DNA from: Crenobacter cavernae
Lineage (GTDB): Bacteria; Pseudomonadota; Gammaproteobacteria; Burkholderiales; Chromobacteriaceae
DNA: 64,000 nt
Assembly: GCF_003355495.1 (NCBI RefSeq)
Contig: NZ_CP031337.1
Coordinates: forward strand, 186,001-250,000
Reading direction: 5' to 3'
Made by a program: the position numbers and the translations under genes. Positions 16,225-26,605 of the stretch are shown here, one piece after another; the stretch's first letter is position 1; the number at the start of each line of letters is the position of its first letter. Under the pieces are notes generated by a model that searched no databases, was not told where the DNA came from, and saw only the letters and a program-made list of their open reading frames with translations.

Positions 16225-17139
16225 ATGGACATACGCGGTCTACGCTATTTCACCGAGGTGGTCCGCCGCCAGAGCTTCACCCGTGCCGCCGAGGCGCTGT
16301 ACGTCACGCAGCCGACGATCAGCAAGATGGTGCGCCAGCTCGAGGACGAGCTCGGCATGCCGCTTCTGATCCGTGAAGGCAAGAGCTTCCGGCTCACCGA
16401 CGCCGGCCGCGTCACCTACGAGCGCGGCCAGGACGTGCTCATGGCGATGCAGCGGCTTAACAACGAACTGTCCGACCTGACCGCGCTCGAGCGCGGCGAG
16501 CTGGTCGTCGGCGTGCCGCCGATGATAGGCGCGACCTTCTTCGCGCCGGTGGTCAGCGCCTTCCATGCGCGCTACCCGAGGGTCGAACTGAAGCTGATGG
16601 AGGACGGCGCGACCGCGGTCGAGAACGCGGTGCGCTCGGGCCAGCTCGAGATCGGCGTCGCGGTGCTGCCGGTCGACGAGGAAGTGTTCGACCACTTCGG
16701 CTTCGTGTCCGACCGGCTGTGCCTCGTCGCGCCGGCCGGCTCGCGCTGGAAGGGCCTGGCCAGCATCAAGCTCACCGACATCGCCGACGAGCCCTTGATC
16801 CTCTACCCGGAAGACTTCACGCTGTCGCACCGCGTCGCCGACGCCTACCGGCGCGACGGGCTGAAGATGAAGGTCGCCGAGCGCAGCGGCCACTGGGACT
16901 TCATCGTCGCGCTGGTCGCCGCGCGGCTCGGCGTCGCGCTGTTGCCCGAGCGCATCACGCGCCGCATCGACCGTTCGCTGTTCGACTTCGTGCCGCTGAA
17001 CGACGCCGAACTGGTGTGGAACCTCGGCCTGATCTGGCGACGCGACACCTATCTGTCGCACGCGACGCGCGCATGGATCGACATCACGCGCGAGATGCTC
17101 GCGCCCGACGACGACGAGCACGCGCACACCGGCGACTAG
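16225..17139 (+). CDS. LysR-family transcriptional regulator (CidR-like)
   Basis: DNA-binding regulator of 304 residues, divergent from lrgAB. The N-terminal winged HTH (SFTRAAEALYVTQPTISKMVRQLEDELG, about residues 17-44) is followed by the LysR substrate-binding domain (from about residue 90). In Gram-positive bacteria and Pseudomonas relatives, lrg/cid genes are controlled by an adjacent LysR protein (CidR), and the arrangement here suggests the same role. ATG 16225 begins a canonical MDIRGLRYFTEVV N-terminus. A terminator follows the gene. Confidence 0.9.
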   Translation: MDIRGLRYFTEVVRRQSFTRAAEALYVTQPTISKMVRQLEDELGMPLLIREGKSFRLTDAGRVTYERGQDVLMAMQRLNNELSDLTALERGELVVGVPPMIGATFFAPVVSAFHARYPRVELKLMEDGATAVENAVRSGQLEIGVAVLPVDEEVFDHFGFVSDRLCLVAPAGSRWKGLASIKLTDIADEPLILYPEDFTLSHRVADAYRRDGLKMKVAERSGHWDFIVALVAARLGVALLPERITRRIDRSLFDFVPLNDAELVWNLGLIWRRDTYLSHATRAWIDITREMLAPDDDEHAHTGD

Positions 17140-17158
17140 CGCCGACGGAGGGCCGGCC

Positions 17159-17207
17159 GTTCGGAATTCCGTACGCGGTTTTCGGACCCCTATCCGGTTA
17201 TCCGAAC
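17159..17207 (+). promoter_or_regulatory. Possible enhancer (DctD-type) sites upstream of aspA
   Basis: Nested dyads: GTTCGGA (17159-17165) with TCCGAAC (17201-17207), the perfect palindrome CGGAATTCCG (17162-17171), and CGGA (17183-17186) with TCCG (17193-17196). They lie about 70-120 bases before the -24/-12 promoter, the usual range for NtrC-family activators. Confidence 0.35.
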
Positions 17208-17208
17208 G

Positions 17209-17231
17209 AAGCGGCGCAAGCCGCTTTTTTC
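17209..17231 (+). terminator. Terminator of the LysR gene
   Basis: 7-bp stem (17209-17215 with 17220-17226), GCAA tetraloop, T-rich tail. Confidence 0.8.
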
Positions 17232-17277
17232 TTTCTTGTTTTTCAATGACTTAGCTTTCTCCTTTTGGCCAAAAAGC

Positions 17278-17293
17278 TGGCACGGCGCGTGCA
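17278..17293 (+). promoter_or_regulatory. Sigma-54 (-24/-12) promoter of aspA
   Basis: TGGCACG-N4-GTGCA matches the RpoN consensus TGGCACG-N4-TTGCA except for one base, with the GG and GC doublets in the required register. Transcription would start near 17304, about 60 bases before aspA. The sigma-54 activator gene dctD lies downstream of this operon. Confidence 0.72.
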
Positions 17294-17365
17294 ATAGAAG
17301 CGTCAGACGCGGCGACAGACCGCGCGCCCTGATTACACCAGCAGGCCACAACACTGGAGAAAAGC

Positions 17366-18778
<1,413 letters not shown>

Positions 18779-18827
18779 GCCCCGATTTGCCCTGCCCGGC
18801 CCCGTGCCGGGCTCAAGGAGAGACCCC

Positions 18828-20129
18828 ATGAAAATCAACAAACTCACCACCGCCATCGGCGTCGCGATGGTCTTAGGCGTCGCGACCGGCACGATCGCCC
18901 ACGAGCTCGCGGGCAGCCCCGAGGCGGCCAAGACGATCGCCGGCTACTTCTCGATCTTCACCGACGTGTTCCTCAGGATGATCAAGATGATCATCGCTCC
19001 GCTGGTGTTCGCGACGCTGGTGGCGGGCATCGCCAGCATGGACGACGGCCGTGCGGTCGGCCGCATCACGGCCAAGGCGATGGGCTGGTTCATGGCCGCG
19101 TCGATCACTTCGCTCATGATCGGCTTGGTGATGGCCAACGTGCTGACGCCGGGCCTCGGGCTCAACTTGCCGCTGCCGGACGCGCACGCGAGCACCGAAC
19201 TGAAGACCGGCGCGCTGAACGTCAAGGACTTCATCACGCACATGATCCCGAAGAGCTTCGCCGAGGCGATGGCCGGCAACGAGATCCTGCAGATCGTCGT
19301 GTTCTCGATGTTCTTCGGCTTTGCGCTGGGCACGGTCAAGAACGGCCCGGGCAAGCCGGTGCTCGCCGCGATCGACGGCCTCGCGCACGTGATGCTCAAG
19401 ATCACCCACTACGTGATGCTGTTCGCCCCCGTGGGCGTGTTCGCCGCGATCGCCGCGGTGATCACCAAGCAGGGCCTGTCGGTGCTGGTGGTGTATGCGA
19501 AGCTGTTGGGCAGCATGTACCTGTCGCTCGGCCTGTTGTGGATCGCGCTGATCGCCGGTGGCTTCGTGTTCCTGAAGGGCGACGTGTTCCGCCTCATCAA
19601 GCAGCTGCGCGCGCCGCTGATGCTCGGTTTCGCGACCGCCAGCAGCGAATCGGCCTACCCGAAGGTGATCGAGCAGCTCGGCAAGTTCGGCGTGAAGGAG
19701 CGCATCTCCGGCTTCGTGCTGCCGCTCGGCTACTCGTTCAACCTTGACGGTTCGATCATGTACACGTCGTTCGCCGCGCTGTTCATCGCGCAGGTGTACG
19801 GCATCGAGCTGACGCTGACGCAGCAGATCACCATGCTGCTCGTGCTGCTCGTCACCAGCAAGGGCATCGCCGGCGTGCCGCGCGCGTCGCTGGTCGTCGT
19901 CGCCGCGGTGCTGCCGATGTTCGGCCTGCCCGAGGCCGGCATCCTGTTGATCCTCGGCATCGACCACGTGCTCGACATGGGCCGCACCGTGACCAACGTG
20001 CTCGGCAACGCGATCGCGACCACCGTGGTCGCCAAGAGCGAGGGCCAGATCGGTGCGCCGCGCGAGGACGACGACGAAGTCGACGTCGAGCTGCCCGAGC
20101 CGGCCGCTCCGGCCTACGCCAGCAAGTAA
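18828..20129 (+). CDS. Dicarboxylate/glutamate-aspartate:cation symporter (DAACS family)
   Basis: Secondary transporter of 433 residues in the GltP/DctA family. The conserved substrate/cation region is present: a serine-rich ATASSESAYPKV loop and GYSFNLDGS. The start is the ATG at 18828, with AAGGAG 7 bases upstream. It is cotranscribed with aspA and followed by a repeat-based terminator and the dctBD pair. The likely substrate is aspartate, or fumarate/succinate/malate; the sequence alone does not decide. The acidic C-terminal tail (EDDDEVDVELPEP) is probably cytoplasmic. Confidence 0.88.
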   Translation: MKINKLTTAIGVAMVLGVATGTIAHELAGSPEAAKTIAGYFSIFTDVFLRMIKMIIAPLVFATLVAGIASMDDGRAVGRITAKAMGWFMAASITSLMIGLVMANVLTPGLGLNLPLPDAHASTELKTGALNVKDFITHMIPKSFAEAMAGNEILQIVVFSMFFGFALGTVKNGPGKPVLAAIDGLAHVMLKITHYVMLFAPVGVFAAIAAVITKQGLSVLVVYAKLLGSMYLSLGLLWIALIAGGFVFLKGDVFRLIKQLRAPLMLGFATASSESAYPKVIEQLGKFGVKERISGFVLPLGYSFNLDGSIMYTSFAALFIAQVYGIELTLTQQITMLLVLLVTSKGIAGVPRASLVVVAAVLPMFGLPEAGILLILGIDHVLDMGRTVTNVLGNAIATTVVAKSEGQIGAPREDDDEVDVELPEPAAPAYASK

Positions 20130-20191
20130 GCGGCGAATCGGCGGCGCGGACACCTCAGGCCCTGCCCCGTGCCCGACGCCGCCCGAGCCCC

Positions 20192-20225
20192 CTCGGCCAA
20201 CCCCGCAAGGGTTGGCCGAGCCTTT
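20192..20225 (+). terminator. Terminator from an inverted repeat pair after the symporter gene
   Basis: 12-bp stem CTCGGCCAACCC / GGGTTGGCCGAG (20192-20203 with 20209-20220), 5-nt loop, then CCTTTT. Both arms are TTGGCCGAG-core repeats. Confidence 0.85.
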
Positions 20226-20267
20226 TGTGGTAGAAACAATCAAGCCACCTTGAATCCCGTCCCCGCC

Positions 20268-22115
20268 ATGATCCGACAGCAGCGCCGCCTTCTCGACCGA
20301 TTCGTCATCGCCCTCGTCGCGCTGGCGCTGGTCGCGGCCGCCGGCTGGCTCGGCTATAGAACGAGCCGCCTCGCCGCGCTCGAGCGGCAGGGCGAGCGCG
20401 GCCAGCAGCAGCTGCGTCTGTACAACCAGACGCTCGCCAGCGAACTCGCGCGCTACGACTACCTGCCAGGCATCCTCGGCCTCGACGACCAGATCGCCGC
20501 TCTGCTCGAGAATCCACGCGACAAAGCGCGCGTCGCCGACGCCAATTTTTATCTCGCCGCGCTGAACGAGCGCTCGGGCACGCGCGCGATCTACGTGCTC
20601 GACGCGAAGGGCAAGGTCCTGGCGACCAGCAACTGGCAGCGCACCGACAGCTATCTGGGCGAGTCCCTCGGCTACCGGCCGTACTTCAGGCAGGCGATCG
20701 CCGGCCAGAGCGGGCGCTTCTACGGCGTCGGCACCACGCGCGGCGAATCGGGCTACTACCTGTCGTCGCCTATAGGCAACCGCCGCGCGCCGATAGGCGT
20801 CGCGGTCGTCAAGCTCGGGCTCGAACAGCTCGAGGCGCACTGGCAGGACGCCGACACGCGCGTGATGCTCGCCGACGAGAACGGCGTCGTCATCCTCGCG
20901 TCGAACCCGGTGTGGCGGCTATCGACGCTCAATACGCTGTCGAGCGCCGAGCGCGAGCGCATCGCGCAGAGCCTGCAGTACAACCGCGCGCCGCTGCCGG
21001 CGATCGACCTGGCGCGCGTCGAGGCGCTCGCCTCCGGCGACGAACTGGTGCGGCTCGAGCGCGGCCCGGTGCTGTTGTCGCAGCGGCTTGCGCTGCCCGG
21101 CTCGCCGTGGCAGCTGATCCTCTTGTCGCCGACCGGCGAAGTGCGCCGTGCGGCGATGGGCAGCGCGCTCTTGGCAGCCGCGCTCACCGCGCTGGCGCTG
21201 ACGATCGCCGTCGCGCTCAACAGTCGCAGGCGGCGCATCGCCGAGCGCTTAGCGGCGCGCGCCGCGCTCGAGGCGGCGAACAACGAGCTGGAAAGAAAGG
21301 TGATCGAGCGCACCGCCGACCTGTCGGCCGCCAACCGCCAGCTCAAGGCCGAGGTCGCCGAGCGCATCCGCGCCGAAGCTTCCCTTCGACGCACACAGGA
21401 CGACCTGTTGCAGGCGGGCAAGCTCGCGGTGATCGGCCAGATGTCGACCGGCATCGCGCACGAACTGAACCAGCCGCTCGCCGCGCTGCGCACCCTGTCG
21501 GGCAACACGCAGAAATTCCTCGCGCGCGGCGATCTGACGACCGCCCAGACCAACCTTGCGACGATCAACCAGCTGGTCGAGCGTATGGGCCGCATCACCG
21601 GCGCGCTGAAATCGTTCGCGAGGAAGACCGGCAACGGGACGAGCTCGGCCAACTTGGCCGAGGCGCTGGAGAACGCGCTCTTCCTGCTCGACACGCGGCT
21701 CAAGGGCATGAAGCTCGAACTGGTCCGCGATGTCGATCCGGAACTCGTCGCCGCGTGCGACCCGAACCGGCTCGAACAGGTGCTGGTCAACCTGATCGCC
21801 AACGCGCTCGATGCGGTCGCCGGCATCGAGTCGCCCAGGATCGAAATCCGCGCCGAGCGGCTCGGCAACGATACCTTGTCGCTTGCGGTGCGCGACAACG
21901 GCCCGGGCTTCTCCATCGATACCGAGGTACGGCTGTTCGAACCCTTTTTCACCACCAAGCCGGTCGGCCAGGGGCTCGGCCTCGGGCTGACGCTGTCGGC
22001 CGGCATCCTCGACGACTACGGCGGCAGCCTCGTCGCCGACAACCATCCGTGCGGCGGCGCGCGCTTCACGCTGACGCTGCCGCTGTCCACGGAGAAAGCA
22101 AACCATGGCCGATAA
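20268..22115 (+). CDS. dctB: C4-dicarboxylate sensor histidine kinase DctB
   Basis: Membrane sensor of 615 residues. Order: N-terminal helix, periplasmic double-PAS-like (dCache) sensor domain (about residues 40-290), second helix (about 300-322), coiled coil, HisKA with IAHELNQPLAAL (phospho-His about residue 399), and HATPase with NLIANALDA, DNGPGF and GLGLGLTLS. The architecture and the adjacent sigma-54 regulator identify the DctBD system that senses C4-dicarboxylates. ATG 20268 is chosen because the longer frame reads through the repeat-pair terminator. It overlaps dctD by 11 bases. Confidence 0.88.
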   Translation: MIRQQRRLLDRFVIALVALALVAAAGWLGYRTSRLAALERQGERGQQQLRLYNQTLASELARYDYLPGILGLDDQIAALLENPRDKARVADANFYLAALNERSGTRAIYVLDAKGKVLATSNWQRTDSYLGESLGYRPYFRQAIAGQSGRFYGVGTTRGESGYYLSSPIGNRRAPIGVAVVKLGLEQLEAHWQDADTRVMLADENGVVILASNPVWRLSTLNTLSSAERERIAQSLQYNRAPLPAIDLARVEALASGDELVRLERGPVLLSQRLALPGSPWQLILLSPTGEVRRAAMGSALLAAALTALALTIAVALNSRRRRIAERLAARAALEAANNELERKVIERTADLSAANRQLKAEVAERIRAEASLRRTQDDLLQAGKLAVIGQMSTGIAHELNQPLAALRTLSGNTQKFLARGDLTTAQTNLATINQLVERMGRITGALKSFARKTGNGTSSANLAEALENALFLLDTRLKGMKLELVRDVDPELVAACDPNRLEQVLVNLIANALDAVAGIESPRIEIRAERLGNDTLSLAVRDNGPGFSIDTEVRLFEPFFTTKPVGQGLGLGLTLSAGILDDYGGSLVADNHPCGGARFTLTLPLSTEKANHGR

Positions 22116-23418
22116 GCTGACCGCACTGAGCGTATTGATCGTCGAAGACGACCCGGCGGTGCGCCTCGGCTGCGAGCAGGCGCTCGCGCTCGAGGGCATC
22201 GCGACGCGCGGGCTCGCCAGCGCCGAGGCGGCGTTGAAGGAAGTCGGCGCCGGTTTTCGCGGCGTCGTCGTGTCCGACATCCGCCTGCCGGGCATCGACG
22301 GCATGGCGCTCTTGCGCGAACTGAAGGGCCGCGACGCAGCGCTGCCGGTGTTGCTGATCACCGGCCACGGCGACGTCGCGCTCGCGGTGCAGGCGATGAA
22401 GGACGGCGCCTACGATTTCCTCGAGAAACCGTTCTCGCCCGAGCGGCTGGTCGAGGTGACGCGCCGCGCGCTCGAACAGCGCCGGCTCGCGCTCGAGGTC
22501 GAAGAACTCAGGGGCCGGCTCGTCGGCCGCGACATCATCGGCGTGTCGCCGGCGATCGACCGGCTGCGACGCCTGATCGCCGACGTCGCCGACACCTCGG
22601 CCAACGTGCTGATCCACGGCGAGACCGGCACCGGCAAGGAACTGGTCGCGCGCTGCCTGCACGACGCGAGCCAACGCCAGGGCAAGCACTTCGTCGCGAT
22701 CAACTGCGGCGGCCTGCCCGAGAACCTGTTCGAGAGCGAGATCTTCGGCCACGAGGCCGGCGCGTTCACCGGCGCGTCCAAGCGCCGCGTCGGCAAGATC
22801 GAGCACGCGGCCGGCGGCACGCTGTTCCTCGATGAGATCGAGTCGATGCCGATGGCGATGCAGATCAAGCTGTTGAGGGTGTTGCAGGAGAGGACGCTCG
22901 AGCGGCTCGGCTCGAACACATTGATCCCTATAGACACGCGCGTCGTCGCCGCGACCAAGGCCGACCTCAAGGAGATGGGCGAGGCGGGGCGCTTCAGGAC
23001 CGACCTCTACTACCGGCTCAACGTCGTCACGCTCGACTTGCCGCCGCTGCGCGAACGGCGCGAAGACGTGCCCATCCTGTTCGAGCACTTCGTCATCCAG
23101 GCGGCGCTGCGCTTCGAACGCGACGCGCCGCCGATCGAGCCGGCCGACATGGCCGCGCTCTTGGCCTACCCGTGGCCGGGCAACGTGCGTGAATTGCGGA
23201 ATCTCGCCGAACGGCACGTGCTGGGGCTGGGCTGCCGCCCCGGGGAAACGTTGGCCGAGCCGGTAGCGCTGCCCTTGTCGCAGTCGGTAGAGCAGTTCGA
23301 GCGCGCGCTGATCGCCGAGGCGCTGCGCCGCCACGAAGGCAACCTTTCGCGCGCGAGCGAGGCGCTGAAGATCGCCAAGACCACGCTGTTCGACAAGGTG
23401 AAGAAGTACGGGCTGTGA
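22105..23418 (+). CDS. dctD: C4-dicarboxylate response regulator DctD (sigma-54 activator)
   Basis: NtrC-family enhancer-binding protein of 437 residues. The receiver domain has phospho-acceptor D58 (VVVSDIRLPG). The AAA+ domain has Walker A GETGTGKE, the sigma-54 contact motif GAFTGA, Walker B GGTLFLDEIE and the R-finger region. The C-terminal Fis-type HTH (NLSRASEALKIAKTTLFDKVKKYGL) is intact. The intact GAFTGA implies it truly activates sigma-54 holoenzyme, and the -24/-12 element before aspA is the obvious target within this window. Confidence 0.93.
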   Translation: MADKLTALSVLIVEDDPAVRLGCEQALALEGIATRGLASAEAALKEVGAGFRGVVVSDIRLPGIDGMALLRELKGRDAALPVLLITGHGDVALAVQAMKDGAYDFLEKPFSPERLVEVTRRALEQRRLALEVEELRGRLVGRDIIGVSPAIDRLRRLIADVADTSANVLIHGETGTGKELVARCLHDASQRQGKHFVAINCGGLPENLFESEIFGHEAGAFTGASKRRVGKIEHAAGGTLFLDEIESMPMAMQIKLLRVLQERTLERLGSNTLIPIDTRVVAATKADLKEMGEAGRFRTDLYYRLNVVTLDLPPLRERREDVPILFEHFVIQAALRFERDAPPIEPADMAALLAYPWPGNVRELRNLAERHVLGLGCRPGETLAEPVALPLSQSVEQFERALIAEALRRHEGNLSRASEALKIAKTTLFDKVKKYGL

Positions 23419-23435
23419 GGGCGGCGCGCCACGCT

Positions 23436-23948
23436 ATGATCGGCACGATGCCCGATATTCACCCCTTCCGCGACGGCCTGCCGCCGGTGGTCGCGCCCGA
23501 TACCAGGCTGTTGATCCTCGGCAGCCTGCCCGGCGAGGCGTCGCTCGCCGCCGCCGAGTACTACGCCCACCCGCGCAACGCGTTCTGGACCATCATGGCG
23601 GCGTTGACCGGCGAAGACCTGGTCACGCTGCCGTACGCCGAACGACTGGCGGCACTGCTCGCACACCGCGTCGGCCTGTGGGACGTCGTCGGCCGCGCGC
23701 GGCGTCGCGGCAGCCTCGACACGCATCTGCGCGAGGTCTCGGCCAACCCGCTGGCCGATCTCATCGCGACGCTGCCGGCGCTCGAAGCGGTCGCCTTCAA
23801 CGGCGCGACCGCGGCGAGGCTCGGCCAACCCTTGCTGCCGGCGGGCCTCGCCCTTTATGCGCTGCCGTCTACCAGCCCGGCGCACACGATGAAGCTCGAC
23901 GCCAAGCTCGCCGCGTGGCGCGTGCTCGCGCCGCATATCGGCCGCTGA
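23436..23948 (+). CDS. DNA-deoxyinosine glycosylase (UDG family 6-like)
   Basis: Predicted DNA repair enzyme that removes hypoxanthine from DNA; about 170 residues. The conserved LGSLPGEASL motif near the N-terminus, the YYAHPRNAFW motif and the late SPAH motif match the hypoxanthine-DNA glycosylase branch of the UDG superfamily. The start is uncertain: ATG 23436 or ATG 23448, neither with a strong ribosome site, and a GTG at 23415 overlaps the dctD stop. Two reverse repeat cores (23738, 23820) fall inside the gene. Confidence 0.82.
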   Translation: MIGTMPDIHPFRDGLPPVVAPDTRLLILGSLPGEASLAAAEYYAHPRNAFWTIMAALTGEDLVTLPYAERLAALLAHRVGLWDVVGRARRRGSLDTHLREVSANPLADLIATLPALEAVAFNGATAARLGQPLLPAGLALYALPSTSPAHTMKLDAKLAAWRVLAPHIGR

Positions 23949-23957
23949 GGGCCCGGA

Positions 23958-24881
23958 TCAATCGGCGGGAATAAAACGCAGCGGCAGCGCCGCCGGCCTC
24001 CTCACGACCGAATCGACGCGAAAGCGCACCAGGCGCTCCGCCCCTTCGAAGATACTCACCTCGTCGCCGTCCCAGACGATCTCGCCGCGCCCGGCCACGT
24101 GCAGCAGCTCCCCCGTCTCGAAGTCCGGAAACACCAGCCCGGCGCGCGGGTTCGCGATCAGGTTGCCGAGCGTGTTGAACATCAGGTTGCCGGCGTAGTC
24201 GGGCCAGGTCAGCGTCCCCGCATTATCGACGCGCACGAAGCCGGGTTCGCCGCCGCGGTGCGACACGTCGACGCCGAGCGACGGGCTCGCCTCGCCGTCG
24301 CGGAAGTAACTCGCGATGAAGAAGGTGTCGGCCGCGGCGACGGCGGCCGCATCGAGCGCGTCCAGCCGCTCGGGGGCGGCCGGCGGCGCGTCGTCCGTGT
24401 CGAACGCGTAGCGCTTGCGGATGTACTTCGGGCAATTACCGAAGCTTTGCGCGACGCGGACGGTGAAGCCCGTGTCGTCGAGCGATTCGACGGTACCGTT
24501 CATCCGGTTGCGGCGCCGCGAGTGCGGCTCGATGCCGAGCAGGCCGAACGCGGCGCCGAGCGTCACCGCGTGTTCGAGCGGATCGCCGGGCAAGGGCAGT
24601 GCGCCGATCCGCAGGCGCTGCGGGTCGGGCGACGACAGGAAACCGGGCTCGCCGCTCCACAGCGTGGCCCAGGGGACACCGTTTTCGTCGACCGCGCCTG
24701 CGACGATGAACGGCAGCTGCGCGAAGAATTCGCGGTGCTGCTCGGGCATGTAGTCGCGCACCACGCGCCGCCCGATGCCTTCGATCTTGTCGCGCACGCC
24801 AACGCGCCGCTGCATTTCCTGCTCGCCCGGGTGGAAAGGCGAATCCGCGTGGGGCCAGCCGGCCGGTGTCGTGTGCGTCAT
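23958..24881 (-). CDS. PNPOx-like flavin-nucleotide-binding protein
   Basis: A 307-residue protein with a pyridoxamine 5'-phosphate oxidase-like split barrel. The segments FIVAGAVDENGVPWATLWSG and GNLMFNTLGNLIANPRAGLVF are typical of FMN-binding members of this broad family. Close relatives are often annotated only as flavin-binding oxidoreductases, and the substrate is unknown. ATG 24881 has AGGAGG upstream. It converges with the glycosylase gene, with only 9 bases between the stops, and shares its strand with the GST gene upstream. Confidence 0.75.
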   Translation of the reverse strand: MTHTTPAGWPHADSPFHPGEQEMQRRVGVRDKIEGIGRRVVRDYMPEQHREFFAQLPFIVAGAVDENGVPWATLWSGEPGFLSSPDPQRLRIGALPLPGDPLEHAVTLGAAFGLLGIEPHSRRRNRMNGTVESLDDTGFTVRVAQSFGNCPKYIRKRYAFDTDDAPPAAPERLDALDAAAVAAADTFFIASYFRDGEASPSLGVDVSHRGGEPGFVRVDNAGTLTWPDYAGNLMFNTLGNLIANPRAGLVFPDFETGELLHVAGRGEIVWDGDEVSIFEGAERLVRFRVDSVVRRPAALPLRFIPAD

Positions 24882-24944
24882 GATTGCCTCCTTGCGTTTG
24901 ATTACGATCAGCGGGCCGCCTACCGGGGATGCCTGCCGCCCGGA

Positions 24945-25571
24945 TCAGGCCTGCGCCAGCACGTCAGACCTCACCATCGGCACGAAGCCCGGCAAGACCT
25001 CTATCCGCTCGAGCCACGCGCGCAGCTTCGGGTAAGGCTCGAGCGTGACGTTGCCTTCCGGCGCATGCGCGATGTAGCTGTAGCACGCGATGTCGGCGAG
25101 GGTCGGCGCGTCGCCCGCGAGCCAAGGGCGGTCTGCCAGCACGCCTTCCATCACCACGAACAGTGCATGCGAGCGGGCGATCAGCTCTTGGGCGTTATAA
25201 GGCGCGCCGAACACGGTGACGAGCCGCGCGGCGGCCGGGCCGGACGCGATCTGGCCGGCGGCGACCGACAGCCAGCGCTGTACACCCGCCAAGCTCGCCG
25301 CGTCACGCGGCAGCCAGGCGCCGTCGTCGTACTTCGTCGCGAGGTAGACGAGGATGGCGTTCGAATCGGCGACGATCGTGCCGTCATCGTCGATCACCGG
25401 CACCTGGCCGAAAGGGTTCATCTCGAGGAAGGCCGCGCTCTTGTGTTCCTTTGCCGCGAAATCGACGTCGATCGCCTCGTAAGGCAGGCCGAGCAGCGAC
25501 AGGAACAATTCGGCGCGGTGTGCGTGGCCGGACAGGCGATTGCGATAAAGCTTGATGGTGCGGACGGTCAT
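24945..25571 (-). CDS. Glutathione S-transferase family protein
   Basis: A 208-residue cytosolic GST. It has an N-terminal thioredoxin-like domain with the cis-Pro/glutathione-site motif FGQVPVIDDDGTIVADSNAI (about residues 50-70) and a C-terminal helical domain with ADIACYSY. ATG 25571 has AGGAG 7 bases upstream; a longer frame to 25640 lacks support. It is divergent from a LysR regulator that probably controls it. The substrate is unknown. Confidence 0.88.
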   Translation of the reverse strand: MTVRTIKLYRNRLSGHAHRAELFLSLLGLPYEAIDVDFAAKEHKSAAFLEMNPFGQVPVIDDDGTIVADSNAILVYLATKYDDGAWLPRDAASLAGVQRWLSVAAGQIASGPAAARLVTVFGAPYNAQELIARSHALFVVMEGVLADRPWLAGDAPTLADIACYSYIAHAPEGNVTLEPYPKLRAWLERIEVLPGFVPMVRSDVLAQA

Positions 25572-25618
25572 GGCGAACTCCTGGTCTGTTGGATAACAAG
25601 CTTCATTCTCGTCCGCGC

Positions 25619-25675
25619 CATTGCTCTGATAAATGCGCACAATCGGATTTGACTACTGCGAATAACGGAGCAATG
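25619..25675. promoter_or_regulatory. Candidate operator between GST and LysR genes
   Basis: Inverted arms CATTGCTC (25619-25626) and GAGCAATG (25668-25675) flank the shared promoter region of the divergent gst and lysR genes. Confidence 0.35.
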
Positions 25676-25683
25676 ATCGGCGC

Positions 25684-26586
25684 ATGGACAAACTTCGCGC
25701 GATGCAGACCTTCGTCGCCATCGCAGACGGCGGCAGCCTCACCGCGGCGGCCAAGGCGCTCGATTCGTCGCTGCCCGCCGTGGTGAGGACGCTCGCCGCG
25801 CTCGAGGAGCATCTCAAGCTGCGGCTGATCAACCGCACGACGCGGCGGCTGTCGCTGACCGAGGAAGGCCGCACCTACCTGGAGAGCTGCCGCCACATCC
25901 TGGCGGCGCTCGACGAGGCCGAGACGGCCTTGAGCGCGCAGCAGAGCGAACCCGCCGGCACGCTGACGATCACCGCGCCCGTGCTGTTCGGCCAGTTGCA
26001 CGTGGCGCCGATCGTCACCGGCTTCGTACAGCGCTACGAGCAGGTGAAATGCAGGCTGATGTTGCACGACCGGGTGGTCAACCTGCTCGAGGAAGGCGTC
26101 GACGTCGGCGTGCGCATCGGCGCGCTGAGCGATTCGTCGCTGGTCGCGCAACCGGTGGGCGACATCCGCAGGGTAGCCGTAGCCAGCCCCGAATTCCTCG
26201 CCCGCCACGGCGTTCCCACCCACCCGGACGAACTGTCGGCCGCCAACTGCCTGCGCTTCACCGGCCTCGGCTCTGCGAGCTGGACCTTCCACGAGGACGG
26301 GCGCGCGTTCACCGTGCCGGTGTCGGGCAAGCTCGAATTCAACCAGGTTGCGCCGACCATCGACGCCTGCCTCGCGGGCCTCGGCTTTGGCGTCTTTCTG
26401 TCCTACCAGGTCGCGGCCCACCTCGCGGCAGGCCGGCTGCGGCTCGTGCTCGAAGCATTCGAGCCGCCGCCGCGCCCGGTCAATCTCGTCTACCCGCACG
26501 CCCGGCTGCTGCCCGCGAGAACGCGGGTTTTCGTGGCAGAGGCAAAGCGGGAGTTGAAGGCGAGGCTGGGCGGCTTGCCGGCTTGA
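25684..26586 (+). CDS. LysR-family transcriptional regulator
   Basis: A 300-residue regulator of the large LysR subgroup that starts MDKLRAMQTFVAIADGGS. The HTH covers about residues 16-40, followed by the effector-binding domain. The short divergent gap to the GST gene suggests local control of that gene. The C-terminus abuts argD on the opposite strand with a 19-base gap and no visible terminator. Confidence 0.88.
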   Translation: MDKLRAMQTFVAIADGGSLTAAAKALDSSLPAVVRTLAALEEHLKLRLINRTTRRLSLTEEGRTYLESCRHILAALDEAETALSAQQSEPAGTLTITAPVLFGQLHVAPIVTGFVQRYEQVKCRLMLHDRVVNLLEEGVDVGVRIGALSDSSLVAQPVGDIRRVAVASPEFLARHGVPTHPDELSAANCLRFTGLGSASWTFHEDGRAFTVPVSGKLEFNQVAPTIDACLAGLGFGVFLSYQVAAHLAAGRLRLVLEAFEPPPRPVNLVYPHARLLPARTRVFVAEAKRELKARLGGLPA

Positions 26587-26605
26587 ACCGTGCCCTACTT
26601 CGGCA